Shown here: positions 1-8,244 of the stretch, in pieces
Numbering within the stretch: position 1 is the first letter of the stretch
How the letters are laid out: the number at the start of each line of letters is the position of its first letter
DNA from: Kitasatospora papulosa
GTDB lineage: Bacteria > Actinomycetota > Actinomycetes > Streptomycetales > Streptomycetaceae
Direction: 5' to 3'
Assembly: GCF_000717245.1 (NCBI RefSeq)
Contig: NZ_JNYQ01000004.1
Location: 434,001-498,000 of the forward strand
DNA length: 64,000 bases
Position numbers and translations under genes: made by a program
Notes under the pieces: generated by a model
The model's input: the letters and a program-made list of their open reading frames with translations, nothing else
The model's database searches: none
What the model was told of the DNA's origin: nothing

Positions 1-26
1 CCGCGTCTCACAGAAGAGGCAGCACC

Positions 27-2081
27 CTGACTACGTTCCGCGACCTCGGAATCCTCACCGAGACGGCCGAAGCCCTCGAGGCGGTCGGCATCACGTCCCC
101 CTTCCCCATCCAGGAGATGACGCTCCCCGTCGCGCTCTCCGGATCCGACGTCATCGGCCAGGCCAAGACCGGCACCGGCAAGACGCTCGGCTTCGGTCTC
201 CCGCTCCTCGATCGGGTGACCGTCCCCGCCGACGTCGAGGCCGGCCGGGCCGCGCCCGAGAAGCTGACCGACGCGCCGCAGGCCCTCATCGTCGTCCCCA
301 CCCGTGAGCTGTGCCAGCAGGTCACCAACGACCTGCTGACCGCCGGCAAGGCGCGCAACGTCCGCGTCCTCGCGATCTACGGCGGCCGGGCGTACGAGCC
401 CCAGGTCGAGGCCCTCAAGAAGGGCGTCGACGTGGTCGTCGGCACCCCGGGCCGGCTGCTCGACCTGGCGGGCCAGCGCAAGCTCGACCTCTCGCACATC
501 CGTGTCCTCGTCCTGGACGAGGCCGACGAGATGCTCGACCTGGGCTTCCTGCCCGACGTCGAGCGCATCATCACCATGCTGCCGCCGAAGCGCCAGACCA
601 TGCTGTTCTCGGCCACCATGCCCGGCGCGGTCATCAGCCTGGCGCGCCGGTACATGTCGCAGCCCACGCACATCAACGCCACCTCGCCCGACGACGAGGG
701 CACGACCGTCAAGAACACGGCGCAGTTCGTCTACCGCGCCCACTCGATGGACAAGCCCGAGATGGTCTCCCGCATCCTGCAGGCCGAGGGCCGCGGACTC
801 GCGATGATCTTCTGCCGCACCAAGCGGACGGCCGCCGACATCGCGGAGCAGCTGGAGAAGCGCGGTTTCGCGTCCGGCGCGGTCCACGGCGACCTGGGCC
901 AAGGCGCCCGTGAGCAGGCGCTGCGCGCCTTCCGCAACGGCAAGGTGGACGTCCTCGTCTGCACCGACGTCGCCGCGCGCGGCATCGACGTCGAGGGTGT
1001 GACGCACGTCATCAACTACCAGTCGCCGGAGGACGAGAAGACCTACCTCCACCGCATCGGCCGCACCGGCCGCGCGGGCGCCAAGGGCACCGCGATCACG
1101 CTGGTCGACTGGGACGACATCCCGCGCTGGCAGCTGATCAACAAGGTGCTGGACCTGAAGTTCCCCGACCCGCCGGAGACGTACTCCACGTCCCCCCACC
1201 TGTACGAGGAGCTGGGCATCCCGGCCGGCACCAAGGGTGTGCTGCCGCGTGCGGAGCGGACCCGGGCGGGTCTGCGGGCCGAGGAGATCGAGGACCTCGG
1301 CGAGACCGGTGGCCGAGGCCGCAGGTCGACCCCGTCCGCGCCGGCCCCCCGCGAGGAGCGCGCTCCCCGCACGCCCCGCCAGCGTCGTCGCACCCGCGGC
1401 GGCAGCTCCCTCGACGAGAGCGCCGTCGCCGTGCCCGCTCCCGCCGACGGGGCGACCGGCGAGGACGCACCGGAGACGCGCACCCCGCGCCGCCGTCGTC
1501 GCACCCGCGCCGCCGCGCCCGAGGCCGTGGCGGAGGCCGCGGTGACCGTGGTGGAGACCCCGGCCGCCGAGCCCGCGCCCGCCCCCGTGGCGGAGGCGGA
1601 GCCCGCCGCGGAGGCGGAGCCCGCCGCGGAGGCGAAGCCGCGCCGTCGGCGTACGCGACCGGCGGCCACGAAGCCGGCCGTCGCGCAGACCCCGGCCGCC
1701 GAGCCCGTGGTGGACTTCCAGACCGTGGCCGTCGCCGCGCAGGCCGCGGAGCCCGTGGCCACCAAGCCGCGCCGCCGTACCCGTGTGGTGAAGCCGGCCG
1801 ACGAGGTCGACTTCCAGATCGCCCCGGCCTCCGAGCCCGCGCCGCAGACCAAGGCGCGCCGCACCCGTGCGGCGGCGAAGCCGAAGGCCGAGGCGGTCGC
1901 CGCCCCGGCCACCGCCGAGGACGCGGCGGAGACCAAGCCGCGCCGTCGCCGGCCGCGTGCGGCCGCGGAGAAGACGGAGACCGCCGCGGTGACCCTGACG
2001 TCGGACGGCGAGGCGGCTCCGGCGAAGCCGCGCAGGCGCCGTTCCCGCGCGGCTGCCGCCGCCGAGACCACCGAAGGCTGA
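27..2081 (+). CDS. DEAD-box ATP-dependent RNA helicase with Arg/Ala-rich tail
   Basis: RNA helicase expected to remodel RNA or ribonucleoprotein in the cytoplasm. Read from a CTG at 27, which follows AGAAGAGG, the protein is 684 aa and begins with the Q-motif region (FRDLGI, then GITSPFPIQ). The frame is open back to the window edge, so an earlier start cannot be excluded; an internal ATG at 117 would remove the Q motif. Visible motifs are AKTGTGKT (about residues 46-53), PTREL, TPGRLLD, DEAD (about 164-167), SAT and HRIGRTGR (about 342-349). From about residue 460 the tail is low complexity, with repeated PRRRRTRAAA-like blocks split by acidic and Ala/Pro/Val stretches, probably a disordered RNA-binding tail. 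A strong hairpin follows the stop. The helicase core is certain; the specific RNA target is unknown. Confidence 0.93.
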   Translation: MTTFRDLGILTETAEALEAVGITSPFPIQEMTLPVALSGSDVIGQAKTGTGKTLGFGLPLLDRVTVPADVEAGRAAPEKLTDAPQALIVVPTRELCQQVTNDLLTAGKARNVRVLAIYGGRAYEPQVEALKKGVDVVVGTPGRLLDLAGQRKLDLSHIRVLVLDEADEMLDLGFLPDVERIITMLPPKRQTMLFSATMPGAVISLARRYMSQPTHINATSPDDEGTTVKNTAQFVYRAHSMDKPEMVSRILQAEGRGLAMIFCRTKRTAADIAEQLEKRGFASGAVHGDLGQGAREQALRAFRNGKVDVLVCTDVAARGIDVEGVTHVINYQSPEDEKTYLHRIGRTGRAGAKGTAITLVDWDDIPRWQLINKVLDLKFPDPPETYSTSPHLYEELGIPAGTKGVLPRAERTRAGLRAEEIEDLGETGGRGRRSTPSAPAPREERAPRTPRQRRRTRGGSSLDESAVAVPAPADGATGEDAPETRTPRRRRRTRAAAPEAVAEAAVTVVETPAAEPAPAPVAEAEPAAEAEPAAEAKPRRRRTRPAATKPAVAQTPAAEPVVDFQTVAVAAQAAEPVATKPRRRTRVVKPADEVDFQIAPASEPAPQTKARRTRAAAKPKAEAVAAPATAEDAAETKPRRRRPRAAAEKTETAAVTLTSDGEAAPAKPRRRRSRAAAAAETTEG

Positions 2082-2100
2082 TCCCCGGCCGCGTGCACCT

Positions 2101-2145
2101 ACGTACGGCCCCGGTTCCCGCGCTGCGGGGGCCGGGGCCGTACGT
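2101..2145 (+). terminator. Rho-independent-type hairpin after helicase
   Basis: ACGTACGGCCCCGG at 2101-2114 pairs perfectly with CCGGGGCCGTACGT at 2132-2145, and the loop can extend the stem. It starts 20 bases past the helicase stop. No T-run follows, which is usual for Streptomyces terminators. Confidence 0.8.
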
Positions 2146-2191
2146 CTGCCCGGACGGGCACGCCGGGTCCCCTGGGGATACGCTCGGCCCC

Positions 2192-3046
2192 ATGAGCCGG
2201 CCGCCCACCTTCACCCCGCCCCCCTGCGCCCGTGCCCGGGTTCTGCGTACCGAGCGCGGGGACTTCGCCGTGCTGGACGCGGCACCGGCCGACGGCGGTC
2301 ACTCCACCGCCCTCCTGCTGCCCGGATACACCGGCAGCAAGGAGGACTTCGTCGCGCTGCTCGAACCCCTCGCCGACGCCGGCTTCCGCGTGCTGTCCGT
2401 CGACGGCCGGGGGCAGTACGAGACCGCCGGGGCGGTACGCCAGGAGGACTACGCACAGGCGGAGTTGGCCCGGGACGTGCTGGCGCAGGCCGCCGCGGTC
2501 GACGGTGTCGCACCGCCCGGCGGCATCCATCTGCTCGGGCATTCCCTGGGGGGCCAGATCGCCCGCGCGGCCGTGCTGCACGACGCCACGCCCTTCCGCT
2601 CGCTGACCCTGATGTCGTCCGGTCCCGCCGAGATCGACCCCGCCCAGCAGAAGAAGGCGCGGCTGCTCAGCGACGCGCTCGGCCGCTGGACCATGGCCGA
2701 GGTGTGGCGGATGATGCGCGCGATGGACCCGCCCGAGGACGCGGACACGGGCGACGGCGAGGACCTGCGGCACCGCTGGATGCGCCACGACCCGGCCCAA
2801 CTGATCGCCACAGGAGCCCAGTTGTCCACCGAGCCGGACCGGGTGGCCGAGCTGGCCGGGCTGCCCCTGCCGGTACACGTGATCTCGGGCGAGCGTGACG
2901 ACGTCTGGCCGGTGCCGCTGCTGGACGACATGGCACGGCGCCTGGGGGCGCGGCGCACCGTGATCGAGGGCGCCGAGCACTCCCCGAACACGGCACGGCC
3001 GGTGGAGACCGCGGCGGCCCTGGCCGCCTTCTGGAACGGCCTCTGA
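2192..3046 (+). CDS. alpha/beta hydrolase
   Basis: Serine hydrolase of the alpha/beta fold, 284 aa, substrate unknown, no signal peptide seen. The nucleophile elbow is GHSLGGQ (about residue 116), a catalytic Asp fits the SGERDDVWPV segment and the His fits EGAEHSPN near the C-terminus, so the triad looks complete. LLLPGYTGSKEDF near the N-terminus fits the oxyanion strand and loop. The ATG at 2192 is preferred because the longer in-frame reading starts inside the helicase terminator hairpin. It stands alone, convergent with the NYN gene. Confidence 0.85.
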   Translation: MSRPPTFTPPPCARARVLRTERGDFAVLDAAPADGGHSTALLLPGYTGSKEDFVALLEPLADAGFRVLSVDGRGQYETAGAVRQEDYAQAELARDVLAQAAAVDGVAPPGGIHLLGHSLGGQIARAAVLHDATPFRSLTLMSSGPAEIDPAQQKKARLLSDALGRWTMAEVWRMMRAMDPPEDADTGDGEDLRHRWMRHDPAQLIATGAQLSTEPDRVAELAGLPLPVHVISGERDDVWPVPLLDDMARRLGARRTVIEGAEHSPNTARPVETAAALAAFWNGL

Positions 3047-3074
3047 CGCTCACCCGCGCGAGCCGGCCCCACCG

Positions 3075-3986
3075 TCAGTACTGGGCCTGCAGGTGCTGCC
3101 AGAAGCCGTCGCGCAGCGCCCGGCGCAGATGGGCGTGACCGCGCAGCGAGTGCTGGAGGAGGCGTTCGGCCTCGACGAGCAGGTCCTGGTCGACGGAGCC
3201 GGGAAGATACGGGTGCCCGGGCAGCAGGTCGGCGAGGGCCTCCCTGCCGCGCGAGGAGAGCCAGCCGGCCGCGATCTGCGCACCGACGAAGCGGACGTCC
3301 TCGCGGGCGGGTGCGGGGCTGTCGTCCTCGTACATCGTGACGGAGCGCCTGGTCACGTACGGGCGGCAGAAGTCGAGGTCGAAGGTGCGCTGGCTGTCGA
3401 CCTCCCACAGCAGCGGCTCGGCCTGGTTGCGGCCCTCTCCCGCCTCGATGCCCCAGAGGTGTACGCGGGCGCCGTACCCCTGTGCGGCCTCGACCGCGGA
3501 GACGAGGTCCTCGTCGCCGCCGACGAGTGCGGCGTCGCTGATGGCGCGGTGCCGGGCGAGCGACTCCAGGTCGGTGCGGATGAGTGAGTCGACGCCCTTC
3601 TGCTGGTTGTTGGCGTTGAGGTTGCCCAGCCTGACCTTGACGTCGGGGAGTTCGGCGATGGACTGCTGCTCGACGGTGTGGATCCGGCGCCTGGCCCCGT
3701 CGTACCAGTACACGCGCAGCAGCCGGCTGTCGGCGAAGATCGTGCGGGCCTTGTCGATGAAGGCCTCGATCAGCCCTTCGGCGTCCAGGTCGAAGGAGCG
3801 GCGGTCCTCCGTGCCGGTGACGAGCAGCCCGGCCGCCGCGTAGACGTAGCCCGCGTCCACGAAGATCGCGTGGGTGGAGGGGGTCTTCGACACCTCGGCG
3901 AGCACCCGCAGGAGCAGCTCGTTGGTGCGGTCCAGCTGCTCGCGGATTCCGGAGGCTTCGTCCGGCCCCGCGTCCGCGTGACTCAT
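3075..3986 (-). CDS. NYN-domain (LabA/DUF88-like) nuclease-like protein
   Basis: 303-aa cytoplasmic protein. Residues about 38-190 look like a NYN/PIN-fold domain: AIFVDAGYVY carries the first acidic residue, KGVDSLIRTDLESLA the middle acidic cluster and ALVGGDEDLVSAVEAA the third, the arrangement used for metal-dependent RNase activity. The C-terminal third is a separate helical segment without a family I can name. The ATG at 3986 lies opposite the leader of the 50-aa gene, so the two are divergently transcribed. Role in RNA processing is inference from fold only; no partner is evident. Confidence 0.78.
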   Translation of the reverse strand: MSHADAGPDEASGIREQLDRTNELLLRVLAEVSKTPSTHAIFVDAGYVYAAAGLLVTGTEDRRSFDLDAEGLIEAFIDKARTIFADSRLLRVYWYDGARRRIHTVEQQSIAELPDVKVRLGNLNANNQQKGVDSLIRTDLESLARHRAISDAALVGGDEDLVSAVEAAQGYGARVHLWGIEAGEGRNQAEPLLWEVDSQRTFDLDFCRPYVTRRSVTMYEDDSPAPAREDVRFVGAQIAAGWLSSRGREALADLLPGHPYLPGSVDQDLLVEAERLLQHSLRGHAHLRRALRDGFWQHLQAQY

Positions 3987-4028
3987 GCGGACCTCATTGT
4001 CCGCGCATGGCTGATTACCAACGGGTAC

Positions 4029-4056
4029 TTAGACATCCAAAAAATTTCCTTAGCGT
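4029..4056 (+). promoter_or_regulatory. Putative promoter of the 50-aa gene
   Basis: TTAGAC at 4029-4034, a 16-base A/T-rich spacer and TAGCGT at 4051-4056 resemble the Streptomyces vegetative (HrdB-type) promoter. This is the most A/T-rich stretch of the area. It would give a leader of roughly 135 nt. Not tested. Confidence 0.5.
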
Positions 4057-4095
4057 AGGGAATGTTTGCGCCGGGCAAGCCGTTGTACCCCCTGT

Positions 4096-4151
4096 GGAGC
4101 GCGAGGCGCAGCCGTCTCGCGCTCCCATCCTTGCGGACGGTCAGACCGTCC
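4096..4151 (+). promoter_or_regulatory. Two-hairpin structured leader
   Basis: Two compact hairpins lie between the putative promoter and the ribosome binding site. The first pairs GGAGCGCGAG (4096-4105) with CTCGCGCTCC (4116-4125), ten perfect pairs and a 10-nt loop. The second pairs GGACGGTC (4135-4142) with GACCGTCC (4144-4151). Position in the 5' leader suggests RNA-level control or mRNA stabilisation; no known riboswitch class is recognised. Confidence 0.45.
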
Positions 4152-4195
4152 TCCCAGTAGTTCTCCAGCAGGAGGATCAGACGAAGGGAAGCCAT

Positions 4196-4348
4196 ATGCG
4201 CTTCGAGATCATGCGACTCGACGACGTCGACGGTACCGCCGTGGACAGCACCGTCGTGGACGCCGCCTCCGTCAACCGGATCGTGCAGCAGGCCGCGGCC
4301 ATGGGCCAGCGCATCTACATCCGGCCGGCCGACACGTCGGCTTCGTAA
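4196..4348 (+). CDS. Conserved 50-aa microprotein
   Basis: Short protein of 50 aa beginning MRFEIMRLDDVDGTAVDS and ending with QRIYIRPADTSAS. The ATG at 4196 follows GAAGGGAAGCC, a good ribosome binding site. It has no membrane segment, cysteine or signal peptide; it alternates beta-like and acidic segments with a central helix (AASVNRIVQQAAAMG). From memory the same short protein occurs in many Streptomyces genomes, always unannotated. A terminator follows. Its function is unknown; the long structured leader argues that it is a regulated, genuine gene. Confidence 0.72.
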   Translation: MRFEIMRLDDVDGTAVDSTVVDAASVNRIVQQAAAMGQRIYIRPADTSAS

Positions 4349-4403
4349 CACCTTGCATCGCTTCGTGTCGCTGATGTCGAGCGGATGACGAGCTGAAGAC
4401 GAG

Positions 4404-4436
4404 GCGCCCCCGCGCGGATGGTCCGTGCGGGGGCGC
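4404..4436. terminator. Hairpin between convergent genes
   Basis: GCGCCCCCGCGCGG (4404-4417) pairs with CCGTGCGGGGGCGC (4423-4436) with one mismatch and a 5-nt loop. It lies between the 50-aa gene and the convergent marC-like gene and could stop both. Confidence 0.72.
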
Positions 4437-4459
4437 TGTGGTGTCCGGACCCCGGGGCC

Positions 4460-5065
4460 TCAGGAGTTCTGGATGACCTGGGTGACGCCGTTGATGATCT
4501 GCTGCACCGCGATGGCCGAGAGCATCATCCCGGCGAGCCGGGTCACCAGGACCACGCCGCCGTCCTTGATCACGCGGATGATCAGCAGCGAGTACCGCAT
4601 GGTCACCCAGAGCACGAGGTGCATGGCGACGATCGCCGCCCAGACCGAGATCTGGCCGGAGGTGCCGTCGGCGTTCTGCACCGCCAGGATCACCGAGACG
4701 ATCGCGCCGGGGCCGGCGAGCAGCGGCATGCCGAGCGGCACGAGCGCCACGTTGACGTCCTTGGTCTGGGTCGGCTCATCGGTCTTGCCGGTCAGCAGGT
4801 CCAGCGCGATGAGCAGCAGCAGAAGGCCACCCGCGATCATCAGCGCGGGCACGGACACGTGCAGGTAGTCCAGGATCTGCTGGCCGAGCAGACCGAACAC
4901 GGCGATGACGCCGAAGGCGACGGCGACGGCCTGCAGGGCCATCCTGCGCTGCACCTTGGCGGGGCGGCCCGCGGTGAGGGCCAGGAAGATCGGGGTGATT
5001 CCGGGCGGATCCATAATCACAAAAAGGGTGAGAAAAAGGGATCCGAAGACAGCGATGTCGAACAC
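4460..5065 (-). CDS. MarC-family integral membrane protein
   Basis: Six-helix membrane protein of the MarC/UPF0056 family, about 201 aa, inner membrane, function in the family not established. Hydrophobic segments start at FGSLFLTLFVIMDPPG, AVAVAFGVIAVFGLLG, ALMIAGGLLLLLIALDLL, GAIVSVILAV, WAAIVAMHLVLWV and a C-terminal amphipathic part. The conserved DPPG near the N-terminus and MPLLAGPGAI in the middle are typical of the family. The GTG at 5065 (VFDIAVFG) is preferred over a GTG at 5116 because family members start at this point. Confidence 0.88.
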   Translation of the reverse strand: MFDIAVFGSLFLTLFVIMDPPGITPIFLALTAGRPAKVQRRMALQAVAVAFGVIAVFGLLGQQILDYLHVSVPALMIAGGLLLLLIALDLLTGKTDEPTQTKDVNVALVPLGMPLLAGPGAIVSVILAVQNADGTSGQISVWAAIVAMHLVLWVTMRYSLLIIRVIKDGGVVLVTRLAGMMLSAIAVQQIINGVTQVIQNS

Positions 5066-5206
5066 GGTGAGCCTTGCGGGAGAAGAGGGGCCGAACAGGA
5101 GGATGCGCGCCGGCACACCACGGGGTGCCCGGGGGCACGGTGACGTGACGGAGGGACGACGGGGGGCAGAGACAGGGAAGAGGCGGGGAGCGTTACGCGA
5201 GGCCCG

Positions 5207-6073
5207 TCACACGGGGAGCGGTCCGCCGGCGCCCGGCACGGGGAACGCCCCCGTGGCGCGCCGGGTGATCTCGCCGTAGATCTCGGGGTCGGTGGTGTAC
5301 TCCCCGAGGCGGACGGTCTTGCGGCTGCCGTGGTAGTCGCTGGACCCGGTGGGCAGCAGCCCCAGATCGGCGGCGAGCCCTCGGAGCCGGGCCCTCGTGG
5401 ACGCGTCGTGGTCCATGTGGTCGACCTCGATGCCGTCCAGCCCCGCCTCGGCGAGCCCCGCGATCACGGCTTCGGGGACCACGGCCCCCCGCTTGACGGC
5501 GAGCGGGTGGGCGAAGACGGTGACGCCGCCCGCGGCCTTGACCAGCCGGACCGCGTCGAAGGGGTCGAGTTCGTGCTTGCCGGCGTACGCGCGTCCGCCG
5601 TTGCCCAGCCAGGCCGAGGTGAAGGCGTCGGAGACCGTGTCGACGACCCCCAGCTCCACCAGCGCGGTCGCGACGTGCGGGCGGCCGACGGACCCGTCCC
5701 CGGCGATCCGGGCGACCTGCTCCCAGGTGACCGGGACGCCCAGCTCCTGGAGCATGCGCACCATGGCCTGCGCACGGGGCACCCGGTCGTCCCGGACGAG
5801 TTCGCGCTCCCGGGCCAGTTCGGGCTCGGCCGGGTCGAAGAGGTAGGCCAGCATGTGCAGGCTGACGCCGTCGACCTGGCAGGAGAGCTCGGCGCCCGTG
5901 ACGAGGGTGAGGCCTTCGGGGAGGGCGGCCGCGGCCTCCGCGTGTCCGCCGACCGTGTCGTGGTCGGTCAGGGCGACGACGTCGAGGCCCGCCGCGGCGG
6001 CGTTGGCCACCAGCTCGGCGGGGGTGTCCGTGCCGTCGGAAGCGGTGGAGTGGGTGTGCAGATCGATGCGCAC
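5207..6073 (-). CDS. PHP-domain metal-dependent phosphoesterase
   Basis: 288-aa cytoplasmic protein of the PHP superfamily, probably a phosphatase or exonuclease such as 3',5'-nucleotide bisphosphate phosphatase. It opens with the signature RIDLHTHSTASDGT, followed by LTDHDTVGG and TGAELSC, then FAHPL and HMDHD, and GSDYHG near the end: the four usual metal-binding motifs are all present. The GTG at 6073 puts the HTH motif at residue 5-7, normal for the family. Transcribed alone, in the same direction as the zinc-ribbon gene upstream (97-bp gap). Exact substrate cannot be told. Confidence 0.85.
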   Translation of the reverse strand: MRIDLHTHSTASDGTDTPAELVANAAAAGLDVVALTDHDTVGGHAEAAAALPEGLTLVTGAELSCQVDGVSLHMLAYLFDPAEPELARERELVRDDRVPRAQAMVRMLQELGVPVTWEQVARIAGDGSVGRPHVATALVELGVVDTVSDAFTSAWLGNGGRAYAGKHELDPFDAVRLVKAAGGVTVFAHPLAVKRGAVVPEAVIAGLAEAGLDGIEVDHMDHDASTRARLRGLAADLGLLPTGSSDYHGSRKTVRLGEYTTDPEIYGEITRRATGAFPVPGAGGPLPV

Positions 6074-6170
6074 GACGCGTACTCCAGTGCTGGCGGACGG
6101 ACAGGGGACGCTCAAGGATAACCGCCGGGAGTCACCCTTCCGGCCCTCCGCCCCCGCGGCGCATCCCAGG

Positions 6171-6815
6171 TCAGGGCGGCGTGATCAGCCGGGGGGTGAG
6201 CGCTCCGCACGGCAGGAGGTCGACCTCGCCGCCGGCGTCGCGCAGGTCGGTCAGCACCAGTTCGTCGTACATCAGGAGACCGGACTGCTCGGGCCAGACG
6301 ACCGCCCACAGCCACAGCCCGCGCGCCTCGCCCGCGAAGACGGCCCGGTCGGCGGGCGCGTCCTTGACGTGCCAGAGCGCGGTGGGGCGTCCCGCCGCGA
6401 GGACCTTGGCGTCCGGTGCCTCGTCGACACGCATGCCCGTTCCGGGATCGGGGCCGTCGAGGCCGGCGTACCGTGCGCCGAGCCCGACCCCCAGCTCCTC
6501 GGCGACGAGCAGCAGTTCGGCCATCCCTCCGAGCGGTCCGGGACCGGAGCACGCGACGACGGTGGCGCGGCCACCGCTGCGGTCGTCGCCCGCGTACGCC
6601 GCGCCCGTGAACAGCCAGCCCACCGGGAGCGGCCAGGGCATCCACACCGGCACCCGGGCCCGGTGCACCACGACACCCAGCGCCTCGACGCTGGGTGGGA
6701 CCACCGGCTGCATCGGATGCACCTGGCCGTGTGCGGAGCACTGCCAGGCATCGGCGAAAAGGCCGGGCGCCCTGACCCGGCCACCGCACTTCGGGCAACT
6801 GGGTTCGCCCCTCAT
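6171..6815 (-). CDS. DUF6758-like protein with N-terminal zinc ribbon
   Basis: 214-aa protein known to me only as an actinobacterial conserved family. Residues 1-25 carry CPKCGGRVR and then WQCSAHG, a likely CxxC/CxxH metal site. The middle is rich in Val/Trp/Pro (VPVWMPWPLPVGWLFTGAAYAG) and a later GLWLWAVVWPEQ segment may pack into a beta sheet rather than cross a membrane. ATG at 6815 preferred over an upstream TTG. Divergent from the MFS gene, so it may share its regulatory region. No function is proposed. Confidence 0.7.
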   Translation of the reverse strand: MRGEPSCPKCGGRVRAPGLFADAWQCSAHGQVHPMQPVVPPSVEALGVVVHRARVPVWMPWPLPVGWLFTGAAYAGDDRSGGRATVVACSGPGPLGGMAELLLVAEELGVGLGARYAGLDGPDPGTGMRVDEAPDAKVLAAGRPTALWHVKDAPADRAVFAGEARGLWLWAVVWPEQSGLLMYDELVLTDLRDAGGEVDLLPCGALTPRLITPP

Positions 6816-6904
6816 AACGCCCAACGGTCCTCTTCGCCCGTCGCCCCGTCAAGGACGATCACCCGTCCACGGCGCGGTGTCGGCCCGCACCAGGTACATG
6901 CATC

Positions 6905-6934
6905 TTGCACTTATTAGACCCTCTAACTTATTCT
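6905..6934 (+). promoter_or_regulatory. Promoter and operator-like repeats of the MFS gene
   Basis: TTGCAC (6905-6910), an 18-base spacer and TATTCT (6929-6934) form a plausible promoter in an unusually A/T-rich island. The spacer holds the inverted repeat TTAGA-CCC-TCTAA (6914-6926), and ACTTATT occurs twice (6909-6915 and 6926-6932). A repressor bound between the -35 and -10 boxes is a reasonable reading; the regulator is not encoded next door. Confidence 0.55.
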
Positions 6935-6973
6935 GTGCATAACGCAACGATCTAGTGGAGAGCGAGAGAACCC

Positions 6974-8206
6974 ATGCGGGGAGAGGATCCGTTCGACGAG
7001 GGGGCGACCAGCATCCTGCGTCAGCCGAAGGCGGTCTGGGCCACGGCGGGCGCCTCGGTCGTGGCCTTCATGGGGATCGGGCTGGTGGACCCGATCCTGC
7101 CGTCCATCGCCGAGGGGCTCGAGGCCACACCCAGCCAGGTGTCCCTGCTGTTCACCTCGTACTTCCTGATCACCGCGGTCGCGATGCTCGTGACCGGCTT
7201 CGTCTCCAGCCGCATCGGCGGACGCAGGACCCTGCTCGCCGGTCTCGCCCTGGTCGTCGTCTTCGCCGCCCTGTCCGGCGCCTCCTCGTCGGTCGCGGAA
7301 CTGGTCGGCTTCCGGGCGGGCTGGGGGCTGGGCAACGCCCTGTTCGTGTCGACCGCCCTCGCCGTGATCGTCGGCGCCGCCGCCGGCGGGAGCGCGGCGG
7401 CGATCCTGCTGTACGAGTCGGCGCTCGGCCTCGGCATGGCGTGCGGGCCCCTGGTCGGCGCCCTGCTCGGTGACGCCAGCTGGCGCTACCCCTTCTTCGG
7501 CACCGCCGCCCTGATGGCGATCGGGTTCCTCTGCATCACGGCGTTCCTGAAGGAGCAGCCGAAGCCCGCCCGGAAGACCTCGCTCCTCGACCCGGTCAGG
7601 GCGCTCGGCCACGGCGGGCTGGCCTCGGTCGCCACGTCGGCGTTCTTCTACAACTACGCGTTCTTCACGATCCTGGCCTTCACGCCGTTCGTGCTGGACA
7701 TGTCGCCGTACCGCTCGGGGGCGGTCTTCTTCGCCTGGGGCCTGCTGCTCGCCGTCTTCTCGGTACTGGTCGCACCGCGCCTGCAGCGGCGCTTCGGCTC
7801 GCTGAGGGTGGTCGGCGGTTCCCTGGTGCTGCTCGCCGCGGACCTGGTGGTCCTCGGCTACGGCGACCACACGACGGCCGTCGTCTGCACCGTCGTCTCG
7901 GGCGCCTTCATCGGGATGAACAACACCGTCTACACCGAACTGGCCCTCGGTGTGTCGGACGCGCCGCGCCCGGTGGCGAGCGCCGGGTACAACTTCGTCC
8001 GCTGGTTCGCCGCGGCGGCGGCGCCCTACCTCGCGCCGAGGATCGAGGGGTGGAGCGACATCCACACCCCGTTCGTGGTCGCCGCGGCCGCCGCGCTCGC
8101 CGGCGCGGTGGTGGTGTGGGTGCGGCGCGCGGCGCTGACCCACGAGGCGGAGGAACTGGTGCCGCGCCACGCCACGGAGGACGGCGTCACCGTCCTCGCC
8201 GACTGA
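6974..8206 (+). CDS. MFS transporter, 12-helix exporter type
   Basis: 410-aa inner-membrane transporter of the major facilitator superfamily, drug:H+ antiporter-like. The first helix contains the conserved GIGLVDPILPSIAEGL, the loop 2-3 motif appears as GFVSSRIGGRRTLLAG, and motif C-like GMACGPLVGALLG lies in helix 5. A long cytoplasmic centre (KEQPKPARKTSLLDP) separates two six-helix halves. ATG at 6974 follows GTGGAGAGCGAG. Its own promoter with operator-like repeats suggests inducible expression. Substrate unknown; could be antibiotic, metabolite or sugar efflux. Confidence 0.87.
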   Translation: MRGEDPFDEGATSILRQPKAVWATAGASVVAFMGIGLVDPILPSIAEGLEATPSQVSLLFTSYFLITAVAMLVTGFVSSRIGGRRTLLAGLALVVVFAALSGASSSVAELVGFRAGWGLGNALFVSTALAVIVGAAAGGSAAAILLYESALGLGMACGPLVGALLGDASWRYPFFGTAALMAIGFLCITAFLKEQPKPARKTSLLDPVRALGHGGLASVATSAFFYNYAFFTILAFTPFVLDMSPYRSGAVFFAWGLLLAVFSVLVAPRLQRRFGSLRVVGGSLVLLAADLVVLGYGDHTTAVVCTVVSGAFIGMNNTVYTELALGVSDAPRPVASAGYNFVRWFAAAAAPYLAPRIEGWSDIHTPFVVAAAAALAGAVVVWVRRAALTHEAEELVPRHATEDGVTVLAD

Positions 8207-8244
8207 ACGGGCCGCCTCCGGCCCTCCCCCGCCCCGCGCGTGCG

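Noticed and set aside
1237..2098. Long open frames opposite the helicase tail and other GC-rich genes
   Set aside because: In such GC-rich DNA, antisense frames stay open by chance; these have low-complexity Arg/Pro/Ala composition and no ribosome binding site.
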